From the NCBI GenBank assembly GCA_015064415.1, contig SVSG01000001.1, forward strand, positions 1-64,000: a stretch of DNA of 64,000 nt, read 5' to 3'. The DNA is from Oscillospiraceae bacterium (GTDB lineage: Bacteria; Bacillota; Clostridia; Oscillospirales; CAG-272). Shown in pieces: positions 51,092-61,420 of the stretch. The notes beneath the pieces were generated by a model. That model saw only the letters and a program-made list of their open reading frames with translations. It searched no databases and had not been told where the DNA came from. A program made the translations under genes and the position numbers. Every line of letters starts with the position of its first letter. Position 1 is the stretch's first letter.

Positions 51092-51759
51092 CGTTTTTTT
51101 TGCTGATTTGTCTGTTATGGACGGCGACGCTGCAGGCGGGAGCCGCGCGCATCGTATACAGCTTTGCGGGCGGCACGGGAAAGCCGCGCGTGGCGCTCAC
51201 CTTTGACGATGGGCCGCATCCGCGCTACACCCCGCAAATTCTGGATATTCTGAAGGAGTACGGCGTCAGCGCGACCTTTTTTGTGGTCGGCTCCAATGCG
51301 GAAAATTATCCCGAGCTTTTGCAACGGATCACGGCGGAGGGGCATGAGCTCGGCAATCACACCTACAACCATTTTCACGTGGCGAAGCTGTCGCGAAAGG
51401 AGCTGATCGCGGATATCGGTGCCTGCCACCAGACGCTGGAGCGCCTGACGGGAAGCGGCGTGCAGTTCTTTCGCCCGCCGGAGGGCGTTTGCACGGAAAG
51501 CGTGAAGGAATACTGCGAGGAGCACGGCCTTACGATCGTGATGTGGAGCGTGGATACAAGGGATTGGGCACACACCTCGGTGGAGGATATCTGCCAAAAC
51601 GTGAAGGAGAATACCAAGGACGGCTCGATCATTCTGATGCACGATTTTATCGGCAAAAACAGCCCAACCCCTGCCGCGTTGCGGCGCATCATTCCGATGC
51701 TGCAGGAGTTGGGCTTTGAATTGGTCAGCGTCAGTCAACTGCTGGGGGAGGCGGAGTAG
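51076..51759 (+). CDS. Secreted polysaccharide deacetylase
   Basis: This 227-residue NodB-fold enzyme probably deacetylates peptidoglycan or another envelope glycan. It has a signal peptide at residues 1-23 (ending around LQAGAA), ALTFDDGPHPRYTPQIL, ELGNHTYNHFHVAKLS, RPPEGVCTESVKEYC and VMWSVDTRDW. The start lies inside the previous deacetylase gene, so translation is coupled. Its last 29 bases overlap the end of the convergent YesL-like gene. Confidence 0.9.
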   Translation: MRRILTFFLLICLLWTATLQAGAARIVYSFAGGTGKPRVALTFDDGPHPRYTPQILDILKEYGVSATFFVVGSNAENYPELLQRITAEGHELGNHTYNHFHVAKLSRKELIADIGACHQTLERLTGSGVQFFRPPEGVCTESVKEYCEEHGLTIVMWSVDTRDWAHTSVEDICQNVKENTKDGSIILMHDFIGKNSPTPAALRRIIPMLQELGFELVSVSQLLGEAE

Positions 51760-52741
51760 CATCTGTCTCTTCCGCTTCGGCCCCCTCTTCCTCCTCCTCG
51801 TCCTCCGCGTAGGTGGAAAGCTCGGTCTTGCCGTCTATCATATAGCGGCGGATGTTGGGGTATGCCGCGTAGATCGAGGCAAAGCCCGCAAATCCGGGCA
51901 GATAGAAGAAGGGAAGGATGAGCGGCAGGGTAAAGCCGATGGAAAGCGAGGGGAGCACAAGCGCGATATTCAGCCCCGCGATCAGTACGATGCCGAAAAT
52001 AGCCATGATATTGCGCTTGATGCCAAGCATAGAGAAGATAAACGCATTTTTGATCAGTTTTTTGATGGGAAGATCAAAGGTGATCATCATTGGGTAGATG
52101 TAAAAGCGCATCGAGGCGTAAATGATGATCAGCGCCAGCGTGACGAAATACATGATGCTGAAGGCGAAATTAAGCCCCGCCAGCGTATTGAAATAATACC
52201 AGTCGAAAAGCAGCACGCCGATCGCCACGACGTCAATGAGGCCAACGATCAGCCCTTGTCGGAAATTCTTTTTGATGGCGTAAAAATAATCCGACCACAA
52301 AAAGCAGGAGTCACCACGCACAAGACTGCGCAGGTTGTAGGTGGAGCCCACAGTCTGCCACCCCCACGTGATGGCCGTGAAGGCAAAGAGGATCAGCATG
52401 ACCACCGTGGCACCCGTGGTGGGGAAGGCGGCGTCCTGCTGCTCACCGAAAAGGCCGAGCAACGTGGCGCTGACGGGGTCACCGCCAAGCAGCTGGGCAC
52501 CAAGCAATGGGGTGAATACGGGGCTTTCCGCCGTGGTGGTCTGACGCCCGAACAGATAAATGAACAAAATGGCCACCAAGGGCAAAAAGCGCACGACCGA
52601 CATCAGATTGACGGAAAGCAGCTTGCCCAGCTTGCGCCAGAGCAGCTTGAAAAAATAACCAAGCGTGGGGATGGAAGACTCTGCTACGGCGTCTTCGCGC
52701 TCACGCGGGGTAAAAAAACGGAATTTCTTTTTTTCGCTCAT
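51731..52741 (-). CDS. YesL-like (DUF624) membrane protein
   Basis: This 336-residue membrane protein has about six hydrophobic segments and the DUF624-type loop LWSDYFYAIKKNFRQGL near residue 148. The tail is strongly acidic (EDEEEEEGAEAEE) and ends in prolines. YesL proteins often accompany sugar transporters, but none is here. AAGGA precedes the ATG. Its 3' end overlaps a convergent deacetylase gene by 29 bases, leaving no room for a terminator between them. Confidence 0.75.
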   Translation of the reverse strand: MSEKKKFRFFTPREREDAVAESSIPTLGYFFKLLWRKLGKLLSVNLMSVVRFLPLVAILFIYLFGRQTTTAESPVFTPLLGAQLLGGDPVSATLLGLFGEQQDAAFPTTGATVVMLILFAFTAITWGWQTVGSTYNLRSLVRGDSCFLWSDYFYAIKKNFRQGLIVGLIDVVAIGVLLFDWYYFNTLAGLNFAFSIMYFVTLALIIIYASMRFYIYPMMITFDLPIKKLIKNAFIFSMLGIKRNIMAIFGIVLIAGLNIALVLPSLSIGFTLPLILPFFYLPGFAGFASIYAAYPNIRRYMIDGKTELSTYAEDEEEEEGAEAEETDATPPPPAVD

Positions 52742-52840
52742 ATCGAAATCCTTTCGGAAGAACTATACCATGATACTTAATTGTACCACAAAGCGTGGCA
52801 AAAATCAACTCCTCTTGCACAAGTTACAAGAATATTCAAG

Positions 52841-52869
52841 AAAAAAGCCGATGTTGTTCACATCGGCTT
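52841..52869 (-). terminator. Terminator for tig-clpP-clpX
   Basis: On the minus strand a hairpin (AGCCGATGT with ACATCGGCT, 5-base loop) is followed by a T run, seven bases after the clpX stop. Confidence 0.85.
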
Positions 52870-52875
52870 CTTACT

Positions 52876-54201
<1,326 letters not shown>

Positions 54202-54222
54202 AATTACCTCAATGTGATGAAA

Positions 54223-54831
54223 TTAGGAGCGATGCGCCAGAACCTTGTCAACAAGGCCGTAGGCAAGTGCCTGCTCGGCCGTCATAAAGTTGTCGCGGTC
54301 GGTATCCTTCGCCACCTGCTCGACCGTTTTGCCGGTGTTTTCGGCCAGAATGCGGTTCAGGGTGTCGCGGGTGCGCAGGATCAGATCGGCCTGGATCTTG
54401 ATATCGGAGGCCTGGCCGCGTGCACCGCCCAAGGGCTGGTGGATCATGATCTCGCTGTTAGGCAGGGCAAAGCGCTTGCCCTTGGTGCCGGAGGAAAGCA
54501 AGAAGGCACCCATGGAAGCGGCCATGCCGATACAGATGGTGGACACATCACATTTGATGTAGTTCATCGTATCGTAAATAGCCATGCCTGCGGTGACGGA
54601 ACCACCGGGGCTGTTGATATAGAAGGAGATATCCTTGTCGGGATCCTGTGCCTCCAGATACAGCATCTGTGCCACAACAAGAGAGGCGGTGGTGTCGTTG
54701 ACCTCGTCCGAGAGGAAGATCACGCGGTCGTTGAGCAAACGGGAGAAAATGTCAAAGGAGCGCTCGCCGTGACCGGTCTGCTCAATCACCATGGGAACAA
54801 GGGCGTTTTTGCGGTTAAAATCCATCATCAT
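54223..54831 (-). CDS. clpP: ATP-dependent Clp protease proteolytic subunit
   Basis: ClpP is the tetradecameric serine protease. The 202-residue protein has Ser106 in [12 protein letters not shown] and His131 in [11 protein letters not shown] choose the ATG at 54831 (first of three consecutive ATGs) with GGAGG ten bases upstream; the open frame further upstream includes a hairpin. It lies between tig and clpX, the classical chaperone-protease operon. Confidence 0.97.
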   Translation of the reverse strand: MMMDFNRKNALVPMVIEQTGHGERSFDIFSRLLNDRVIFLSDEVNDTTASLVVAQMLYLEAQDPDKDISFYINSPGGSVTAGMAIYDTMNYIKCDVSTICIGMAASMGAFLLSSGTKGKRFALPNSEIMIHQPLGGARGQASDIKIQADLILRTRDTLNRILAENTGKTVEQVAKDTDRDNFMTAEQALAYGLVDKVLAHRS

Positions 54832-54875
54832 AGTAACAAAACCTCCGTTTTTCGTGTTTTTTCTGTAATAGCAGG

Positions 54876-54904
54876 GTAGCCGCAACAAAAAATGTTGCGG
54901 CTAC
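54876..54904. other. Perfect hairpin between tig and clpP
   Basis: GTAGCCGCAAC (54876-54886) pairs perfectly with 54894-54904 around a 7-base A-rich loop. No T run follows on the minus strand, so it is not a normal terminator. It could be a processing or stability element within the operon mRNA. Confidence 0.6.
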
Positions 54905-54930
54905 GGTGTTGTTTATGCGCTCAAAAAGGA

Positions 54931-56247
54931 TTACTCGGCATCCTTTTCAACGTTTTCTTCGGGAGCCGCATCGGTGATCACGGCCTTTTCCTTGATCAGA
55001 TCCACGGTCTTTTTCACCTTCAGATCCTCAACAATGGCCTCTGCGGGAAGGGCGTTCTTCACCTGATCCACGGGCATATTGTAGGCAGTTGCGGCGCGCT
55101 CGTACTCAGCGTTGATCTCCTCCTCGGAAACCTCAACGCCCTCCAGCTCAGCAACCTTTTCAAGGGCAAGACGTGCCTTTACCTGACGCTCGGCCTGGGG
55201 ACGGAACTGGTCGCGCAGGGCATCCAGCGTAAGGCCGGTGTACTTGGTGTAGGTGTTGAGATCCAGACCGGACATGCGCAGTCTGTAATCGTAGTCACGA
55301 AGAGAGTTTTCTACCTCAGCGTCGAACATGGGGGTAGGAATGTCTGCCTCCATCTTCTCGATCAGTGCGTCCATCAGCTTCTCAGCCACGGCGTTGTCAG
55401 CGCTGTCGGCGTGTCTCTTTTCGATTTTTGCCTTCAGATCGGCACGGTATTCATCCATCGTGTCAAATTCGGAAACGTCCTTTGCAAAATCGTCGTCAAG
55501 CTCGGGGAGCTCTACGCGATTGAGGGCGTGCAGCTTGCACTTGAAGACAGCTTCCTTGCCGGCAAGGTCAGCGGAATGATACTCGGTGGGGAAGGTGACG
55601 TTGACGTCGAACTCCTCGTCGATCTTCTTGCCGACGATCTGCTCCTCAAAGCCGGGGATGAAGGTGTTAGAGCCAAGCTTCAGCGCATAACTCTCGCCCT
55701 TGCCGCCCTCGAAGGCAACGCCGTCGCAGAAGCCCTCGTAGTCGATCACGGCGGTGTCGCCCATTTCGGCGGCACGACCAAGCACCTCGGTCTCGCGGGA
55801 GTTGCGCTCGCGAACGGTGTTGATCTCTGCCTCGACCTCAGCGTCGGTCACGGGAGAAATGGTACGGGTCACGGCAAGACCGAAGTAATCGGACACCTTG
55901 ACCTCGGGCTTTACGTATACCTTGGCGGAAAGCACCAGGCCGTTCTCGTCAAGAGAGACGATGTCGAACTCGGGCTGTGCCACGGGAGTAATGCCGGCCT
56001 CTTTGACGGCCTGCTCATAATTTTCGGGAATCAAGTCATTGATCGCGGTTTCGTAGAATACGCCCGTGCCGTACATCTTTTCGATGATGGAGCGGGGGGC
56101 CTTACCCTTGCGGAAGCCGGGAACGGACATTTTTTTACCTTCCTTCTGATAGGCCTTCGTCACGGCCGCCTCAAAAGTCGCCTTATCAACCGAGATGTGC
56201 AGCTCGTACTGGCTGTGCTCAAGTTTTTCAGCTTTTACCAAATTCAT
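54931..56247 (-). CDS. tig: Trigger factor
   Basis: Trigger factor is the ribosome-associated folding chaperone. The 438-residue protein has the N-terminal ribosome-binding signature PGFRKGKAPRSIIEKMYG, a FKBP-type peptidyl-prolyl isomerase domain (about residues 155-240, GDTAVIDYEGFCDG), and the helical C-terminal domain. A GGAGGATG site precedes the ATG. It has its own consensus promoter. Confidence 0.97.
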   Translation of the reverse strand: MNLVKAEKLEHSQYELHISVDKATFEAAVTKAYQKEGKKMSVPGFRKGKAPRSIIEKMYGTGVFYETAINDLIPENYEQAVKEAGITPVAQPEFDIVSLDENGLVLSAKVYVKPEVKVSDYFGLAVTRTISPVTDAEVEAEINTVRERNSRETEVLGRAAEMGDTAVIDYEGFCDGVAFEGGKGESYALKLGSNTFIPGFEEQIVGKKIDEEFDVNVTFPTEYHSADLAGKEAVFKCKLHALNRVELPELDDDFAKDVSEFDTMDEYRADLKAKIEKRHADSADNAVAEKLMDALIEKMEADIPTPMFDAEVENSLRDYDYRLRMSGLDLNTYTKYTGLTLDALRDQFRPQAERQVKARLALEKVAELEGVEVSEEEINAEYERAATAYNMPVDQVKNALPAEAIVEDLKVKKTVDLIKEKAVITDAAPEENVEKDAE

Positions 56248-56285
56248 TTCTTCATCCTCCGGAGATTGAAAATTTCACAAAGTAT

Positions 56286-56314
56286 ATTGTACTAATTTTT
56301 TCTTGATTTGTCAA
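56286..56314 (-). promoter_or_regulatory. Promoter for tig-clpP-clpX
   Basis: On the minus strand a consensus TTGACA (56309-56314), 17 bases and TACAAT (56286-56291). Confidence 0.82.
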
Positions 56315-56347
56315 TAGCTTTTAGGGAAATTCCTTCCGATTTCACGG

Positions 56348-57070
56348 TTATTTAATAATATAAGGAACAAAATTCAGAAAATCCGAGGAGATCAGCGTGA
56401 TCTCAAGTCCGGAAAGCTCTTGCTTTTGCGGGATGTTGTAAACGCCGTGGATGTGTCCGCAGAAAACGCGGCGCACGCCGTACTCGCGCATCATATCGAT
56501 AAATTCCTGCCAGACAAAGCCGTTCCAGACGGGAGGGAAGTGTAAAAATACTAAGATCTCCTTCTCGGCGTGCTCCCCCTCGCGCAGGGATACGGCGGCA
56601 TCCAGACTTAGCTTCAGGCGCTGCAGCTCGCGGTTCTGGATCTTGGAAAAATCCACGTCTCCGACGGTCAGCTGCTTTTCCTCCTCCAAAAACCACCCTC
56701 TCGTGCCGCAAACGATAAAATTCTCGGCAACGTGGGCATTGTTGTAGAGCAAGGAAAGCGTGGTGAAGTTGTTTTCGTCAAAAAAGCGGTGCAGCTTGGT
56801 TGCCGTTTCCCACCAAAAATCGTGATTTCCCTTGCCCAGCAGCTTTTTGCCGGGAAGCGCGTCCAAAAGCGCGAAATCCTCACGCGCCTCGGGCAGATTC
56901 ATCGCCCAGGAAATGTCCCCCGGCAGGATCACGGTGTCGTTTTCCCCCACGACGGCGCGCCAGTTTTTACAGATTTTTTCGGTATATCCTTGCCAGCGTG
57001 ACCCAAAAACGTCCATGGGATGATCCGCGGCGGAGGAAAGATGCAGGTCCGCTATGGTAAAAAGTGACAT
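56348..57070 (-). CDS. Calcineurin-like metallophosphoesterase
   Basis: This 240-residue metallophosphoesterase has motifs IADLHLSSAADHPMD, LPGDISWAMNL, LGKGNHDFWWE, and GHIHGVYNI. The two-metal centre hydrolyses phosphate esters; the target is unknown. AAAGGAG precedes the ATG. It is divergent from the DUF1540 gene and upstream of the tig promoter. Confidence 0.9.
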   Translation of the reverse strand: MSLFTIADLHLSSAADHPMDVFGSRWQGYTEKICKNWRAVVGENDTVILPGDISWAMNLPEAREDFALLDALPGKKLLGKGNHDFWWETATKLHRFFDENNFTTLSLLYNNAHVAENFIVCGTRGWFLEEEKQLTVGDVDFSKIQNRELQRLKLSLDAAVSLREGEHAEKEILVFLHFPPVWNGFVWQEFIDMMREYGVRRVFCGHIHGVYNIPQKQELSGLEITLISSDFLNFVPYIIK

Positions 57071-57157
57071 GTGGGCTCCTTTCGAAAGATTTTCGGGGAA
57101 TAAAGATCAGAAAAAGGCGGCATACTGTTAGTATCTCGGGAAAGGAGATATAACAAA

Positions 57158-57346
57158 ATGGAAAAAAACAGCGCAAATTGCACGAACGGCAAGTGTATCA
57201 ACGAGGGCATCACCTGTGATGTGAAGAACTGTCACTATCATTCCGGCGACTGCTATTGCACGGCGGAGAAGATCGCGGTGGGCCCCAATTTCGCCACCTC
57301 CAGCGCAGATACCATCTGTGCCACCTTCAAGGCAAAGAAGGACTGA
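57158..57346 (+). CDS. DUF1540 domain protein (small, Cys-rich)
   Basis: This 62-residue protein has seven cysteines in the DUF1540 pattern (CTNGKC, CDVKNCHYHSGDCYCTAEKI, final TICATF). The family is typical of Clostridia and presumably binds metal through the cysteines; its role is unknown. AAAGGAG precedes the ATG, and a strong terminator follows at once, so it is a stand-alone gene. Confidence 0.88.
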   Translation: MEKNSANCTNGKCINEGITCDVKNCHYHSGDCYCTAEKIAVGPNFATSSADTICATFKAKKD

Positions 57347-57355
57347 ACTTCGCAG

Positions 57356-57385
57356 ACGGCAGTGCATAGCACTGCCGTTTTTTTT
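57356..57385 (+). terminator. Rho-independent terminator after the DUF1540 gene
   Basis: A perfect 10-bp stem (57356-57365 with 57369-57378, 3-base loop) is followed by eight T's that touch the thrC stop codon. On the minus strand no T run follows, so it does not serve thrC well. Confidence 0.88.
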
Positions 57386-58868
57386 ATTTGTTCACGTAAT
57401 TCTTGACGGCTTCCCACATATTGCTTGCGGGTACGGTGTCGGTGAAGCGCACGGTGCGCTCGCCAATGCCGCGGAGCGGGTAGGGGATCTCGGTAGCCGT
57501 TCTCGCGGCAAGCGTGTCAAGGGCCGCTAGCGCGTCGGCGGGATGCTCGCCGTAAAGCGAGGCGTAAACGTCGGCGGCAAACTTGTAAGGGCTTGCCGTG
57601 GAGGCCACGATCATGGGCGTTTTGTCACCCGTTTCGGCAATATATTGTCCCGCGGCCGAGAGCGCCACGGCGGTGTGAGTGTCCGCCAGATACCCGTGCT
57701 TTTCCATCGTTTCGCGGATGGTGGCGGCGGTCTTTTCTTCATCGGCGAAATAGCCCTTGAAGGAAACGTTGATCGCCCGCTTCACATCCGCATCCACCGT
57801 GTAGGCACCGGTTTCGGCAAGAGATCTCATATAAGCGGCGGTGCGCTTTGCGCCCGCGGTCAGGTAAAGCAGACGCTCCAGATTGCTGGAGATCAGAATG
57901 TCCATCGAGGGGGACATCGTCAGGTGGAAGGCGCGGTTGCGGTCGTAGGTGCCCGTCGCAAGGAAATCCGTGAGGATATTGTTCTGATTGGAGGCGCAGA
58001 TCAGTCGGTCGATCGGCAGACCCATCAGCTTGGCCAGATATGCGGCAAAAATGTTGCCGAAGTTGCCCGTGGGCACGGTGACGTTCACTTTATCGCCCAT
58101 TTGGATGCGACCTGCGTTCAGAAGGTCGCAGTAAGCGGAAACGTAATACACGATCTGCGGCGCCAAGCGGCCCCAGTTGATCGAATTAGCGGAGGAGAGA
58201 AACACGCCCCTCTCGTTCAGATATGCGGCGGCCTCCTTGTCGGAAAAGATCTTTTTCACGCCGCTTTGCGCATCGTCAAAGTTGCCATCAATGGCGCAAA
58301 CGTACACGTTGCCGCCCGTTTGCGTCTGCATTTGCAGCTTTTGCACGCGACTGACGCCGTTTTCGGGATAAAATACGGCGATCTTCACGCGTTCGATGTC
58401 TTTATAGCCCTCCAGCGCGGCCTTGCCCGTGTCACCCGAAGTGGCCACAAGAATGAGCGCGGTGCGCGCCTCGCCCGTTTTCACAAGCGCGCGGGAAAGC
58501 AGACGGGGCATGATCTGCAACGCCATATCCTTGAATGCCGCGGTAGGACCGTGCCACAGTTCCATTGAATACACGGTGCCGTCCAGAGAAACGAGCGGCG
58601 CGGCGCCGCCCACAAACGCGGTGTCGGCGTAGGCGGCACGGCAGTCGGCAAGCAGCTCCTCCTTTGTGTAATCGGTGAGAAATTTACCAAGAATTTCGGC
58701 TGCACGGGTGGGGTAATCCGCCTTACACAGCGTAAGGATCTCGTCTGCGGTCAGCGTGGGGATCTCTTCGGGCACGAACAGCCCGCCGTCGGCGGCAAGG
58801 CCTTGCTTGATCACTTGTGCGGCTGAAAATTTTGCGGCGCTTTCGTCGCGTGTGCTTTGAAATTTCAT
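57384..58868 (-). CDS. thrC: Threonine synthase
   Basis: ThrC converts O-phosphohomoserine to threonine with pyridoxal phosphate. The 494-residue protein is of the long bacterial/fungal type. The PLP lysine is in GPTAAFKDMALQIMPRLL, and the phosphate loop region is TVPTGNFGNIFAAYLA. AAGGAG precedes the ATG. It lies downstream of yraN; the thrB gene is not visible, but an ApgM-family protein 2.6 kb upstream may supply that activity. Confidence 0.95.
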   Translation of the reverse strand: MKFQSTRDESAAKFSAAQVIKQGLAADGGLFVPEEIPTLTADEILTLCKADYPTRAAEILGKFLTDYTKEELLADCRAAYADTAFVGGAAPLVSLDGTVYSMELWHGPTAAFKDMALQIMPRLLSRALVKTGEARTALILVATSGDTGKAALEGYKDIERVKIAVFYPENGVSRVQKLQMQTQTGGNVYVCAIDGNFDDAQSGVKKIFSDKEAAAYLNERGVFLSSANSINWGRLAPQIVYYVSAYCDLLNAGRIQMGDKVNVTVPTGNFGNIFAAYLAKLMGLPIDRLICASNQNNILTDFLATGTYDRNRAFHLTMSPSMDILISSNLERLLYLTAGAKRTAAYMRSLAETGAYTVDADVKRAINVSFKGYFADEEKTAATIRETMEKHGYLADTHTAVALSAAGQYIAETGDKTPMIVASTASPYKFAADVYASLYGEHPADALAALDTLAARTATEIPYPLRGIGERTVRFTDTVPASNMWEAVKNYVNK

Positions 58869-58892
58869 AAAAACTCCTTTGTTCTGTGGGGA

Positions 58893-59300
58893 TCAGCGCA
58901 CCTTACCCGTGGCGGTGAAGGCGGCCTCTATGTGGTGAATCCTGAATACTTTTTTGGGGTGATGGCGGTCAAGCGCGACCTCGATCACGTCAAGACGGGG
59001 GCAAAGCCCGTGCGCGGGGTGCTTTTGCAGATAATCTCTTGTCGCCTGCAGGGTGCGTTCGCGTTTTTCGCGGTTGACGGCAAGCGCGGGGCGGTGTATT
59101 TCCGCCTCCTCAGCTGTTTCAAAGGTGCGCGTCTTGACCTCGACGAAGGCGAGATATTCCTTGTTTTTTACAACAAGATCCAGCTCGTTTTTGCCGAAAT
59201 GCAAATTACGCGCCAGCACGCGGTATCCTTGCTTTTTTAAGTAGCGGGCGGCCAGCTTTTCCCCCAGCCGTCCGATATCCTGTTTTGAAAAAATGCTCAT
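58893..59300 (-). CDS. YraN family (UPF0102) nuclease-like protein
   Basis: This 135-residue protein has the restriction-endonuclease-like core: GRLGEKLAARYLKKQGYRV, LHFGKNELDLVVKN (catalytic Glu/Asp) and YLAFVEVKTRT. The exact role is unknown; it is associated with DNA processing. The ATG at 59300 overlaps the rnhB stop (ATGA), so it is translated by coupling. The lepB-ylqF-rnhB-yraN order is conserved in Firmicutes. Confidence 0.93.
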   Translation of the reverse strand: MSIFSKQDIGRLGEKLAARYLKKQGYRVLARNLHFGKNELDLVVKNKEYLAFVEVKTRTFETAEEAEIHRPALAVNREKRERTLQATRDYLQKHPAHGLCPRLDVIEVALDRHHPKKVFRIHHIEAAFTATGKVR

Positions 59301-59896
59301 TTGTCCAAAAAACGAATGAATTTGGTGCGATAGATCTCGCACGGGCCGTGCTCGCGCAGGGCATCCATGTGTGCCTTGGTGCCGTAGCCCTTGTGCTTGG
59401 CAATGCCGTACTGCGGGTACTTGGCATCCAGCTCCATGCAAAGTCGGTCACGCGTGACCTTGGCCAGAATAGACGCCGCCGCGATCGAGGGAGAAATGGC
59501 ATCCCCGTGCACCACGGCGCGGCAGGGAAGGGTAAAATCGCGGGTGATATTGCCGTCGATCAGGGCGAAATCCGGCTTGGGATCCAGTGCCTCGATCGCG
59601 CGGCGCATCGTGTGAAGGGTGGTGGTGAGGATGTCGGTCTCGTTGATCTCCTCCACGCTGCCAAGCACCACGGCATAGGCAATGGCGTTTTGGCAAATTT
59701 CATCATAAAGCGCCTCGCGCTTCTTTTCAGACAGCTTTTTGGAGTCGTTCAGCCCCTCCAGCACAAGGCCGCGGGGAAGGATCACGGCGGCGGCGGCCAC
59801 CGGGCCGCACAAGGGCCCGCGTCCTGCCTCGTCCACGCCGCAAACCAGCTCATAGCCGTCGTTTGCCAGTGCCATTTCTAATTCATACGTCAGCAT
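59297..59896 (-). CDS. rnhB: Ribonuclease HII
   Basis: RNase HII removes ribonucleotides from DNA. The 199-residue protein has the catalytic DEAGRGPLCGPVAAAAVIL near residue 20, IDGNITRD, SIAAASILAKVTRDR and YGIAKHKGYGTKAH. The ATG at 59896 follows AAGGAG inside the end of ylqF. A longer frame upstream is inside ylqF and is rejected. Confidence 0.96.
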   Translation of the reverse strand: MLTYELEMALANDGYELVCGVDEAGRGPLCGPVAAAAVILPRGLVLEGLNDSKKLSEKKREALYDEICQNAIAYAVVLGSVEEINETDILTTTLHTMRRAIEALDPKPDFALIDGNITRDFTLPCRAVVHGDAISPSIAAASILAKVTRDRLCMELDAKYPQYGIAKHKGYGTKAHMDALREHGPCEIYRTKFIRFLDK

Positions 59897-60773
59897 TTTT
59901 CTGCTCCTTTTTCGGGATGTCCAGCGTGATTTTTCCGATCTTTGCGGCGCGGAACTCGTCCAGCAGCATGTTGGCACAGCGCTCGGTATCCACCTCGCCG
60001 CCGCTGATCAGAAAGCCACGCTTTTTGCCGATAAACTCAAACAGATCGTAATCGGAAAGCGCCGTAATCTCCTCGGTCCACTCAAATTTATAGCGCGTCG
60101 CCAAAAGGGCGGGGTAAAGCGCGCGCAAGCGGTGACAAAGCGCAATGGCGATCGTTTCGATCTGCACCACGTCGTCCTTGATGGCACCCGTGATGGCCAG
60201 ATTTTCTCCGGTTTCGCGGTCGTCAAAGCGCGGCCAGAGCACGCCGGGCATGTCCATTAAGTCAAGCCCCATCGTGGTGCTGACCCATTGCGGCGCCAGC
60301 GTGACACCCGGGCGGTTTTCCACCTTGGCCCTTTTGCTGCCGCAAAGGCGATTGATCAGTGAGGATTTGCCCACGTTCGGGATCCCCACTACCATGGCGC
60401 GCAGGCGGCGCCCCTTCATGCCCTTTTGCTCGTAGCGCGCGATCTTTTCGGCCAGAAGCTTGCGGATGGCGGGCATCAGCTGCTCCATGCCCTTGCCGCT
60501 GACACAGTCCACGGCAAGACAGATCTGATCCTTTGCGCGATAGTGCGCCGCCCATTGCTCGGTGGCGGCAGGATCCGCCAGCATCGCCTTATTGAGCAGG
60601 GTGACAAGGGGCTTTCCCTCTGTTAATTTTTCAATTTCGGGGTTGCGCGAGCTTTGTGGGATGCGCGCATCCAAAAGCTCGATCACAAGGTCCACGTCCT
60701 TTAATTTTTCCTTCATCATACGGCGGGTCTTCGCCATATGACCGGGGAACCATTGTATGATATCTGTCGGCAT
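59883..60773 (-). CDS. ylqF: Ribosome biogenesis GTPase YlqF/RbgA
   Basis: This circularly permuted GTPase is needed for late 50S assembly. The 296-residue protein has the permuted order: G4 (LLNKAMLADP) comes before G1 (GIPNVGKSSLIN) and G3 (DMPGVLWPR). The N-terminal IQWFPGHMAKTRR is the family signature. It lies three bases after lepB. Confidence 0.96.
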   Translation of the reverse strand: MPTDIIQWFPGHMAKTRRMMKEKLKDVDLVIELLDARIPQSSRNPEIEKLTEGKPLVTLLNKAMLADPAATEQWAAHYRAKDQICLAVDCVSGKGMEQLMPAIRKLLAEKIARYEQKGMKGRRLRAMVVGIPNVGKSSLINRLCGSKRAKVENRPGVTLAPQWVSTTMGLDLMDMPGVLWPRFDDRETGENLAITGAIKDDVVQIETIAIALCHRLRALYPALLATRYKFEWTEEITALSDYDLFEFIGKKRGFLISGGEVDTERCANMLLDEFRAAKIGKITLDIPKKEQKNADV

Positions 60774-60776
60774 ATT

Positions 60777-61403
60777 TCAGTCTACCTTTCCGAATTTTGA
60801 AAACGGCGTGATGCGGAACAGCACCTTGCCAAGCACGCGCCGCTCGTCCACAAAGCTCACCTGCGGGCTGCGGCTGTCGGCGGAATTGTTGCGGTTGTCG
60901 CCAAGCACGAACAAATGCCCCTCGGGCACCTCGAAAACCTTGCTTGGCATGCCGTGCTCCTTCCATTTTCCGAATTCCAGATATAAATACTGCGACTCGT
61001 CCAGCACTTCCTCCTCGGTGAAGGTATCGTCCTTGGATACGTAGACCTTGGCGCTTGTATAATCGATCTTGACAAATTCGCCACTTGTGGCGATCACGCG
61101 CTTGACGATCGGCTCGTTGAACTGATCGTAAAGATCGCTGGTTTGATGAAATACGATGATATCTCCCGTATCCGGCGTGTAAAAAAGGTTGGTGACGATC
61201 AGATGCTCGCCGTCAAGAAGGGTATTGTTCATCGAATCTCCGCTTACCGCGCAAAGACGGAAGAAAAAGGAAAGCAACAAAATTACCGCGATCACGGTGA
61301 AAACGAACATTTCCACGTAATCCAGCAAGGTATGCGCGCCGCTTTGCTTTTTGTTGTCCTGATTTTCGCTTTGCGGGAGCGTTTGCGTATTTTCCGTATG
61401 CAT
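60777..61403 (-). CDS. lepB: Signal peptidase I
   Basis: LepB cleaves signal peptides of exported proteins. The 208-residue protein has one membrane segment (about residues 31-50), the catalytic Ser57 in SGDSMNN, Lys101 in VKRVIA, and GDNRNNSADSR. AAAGGAG precedes the ATG. It heads the lepB-ylqF-rnhB-yraN-thrC run. rplS, a common partner, is absent here. Confidence 0.96.
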   Translation of the reverse strand: MHTENTQTLPQSENQDNKKQSGAHTLLDYVEMFVFTVIAVILLLSFFFRLCAVSGDSMNNTLLDGEHLIVTNLFYTPDTGDIIVFHQTSDLYDQFNEPIVKRVIATSGEFVKIDYTSAKVYVSKDDTFTEEEVLDESQYLYLEFGKWKEHGMPSKVFEVPEGHLFVLGDNRNNSADSRSPQVSFVDERRVLGKVLFRITPFSKFGKVD

Positions 61404-61420
61404 GAAAACTCCTTTCGGGG

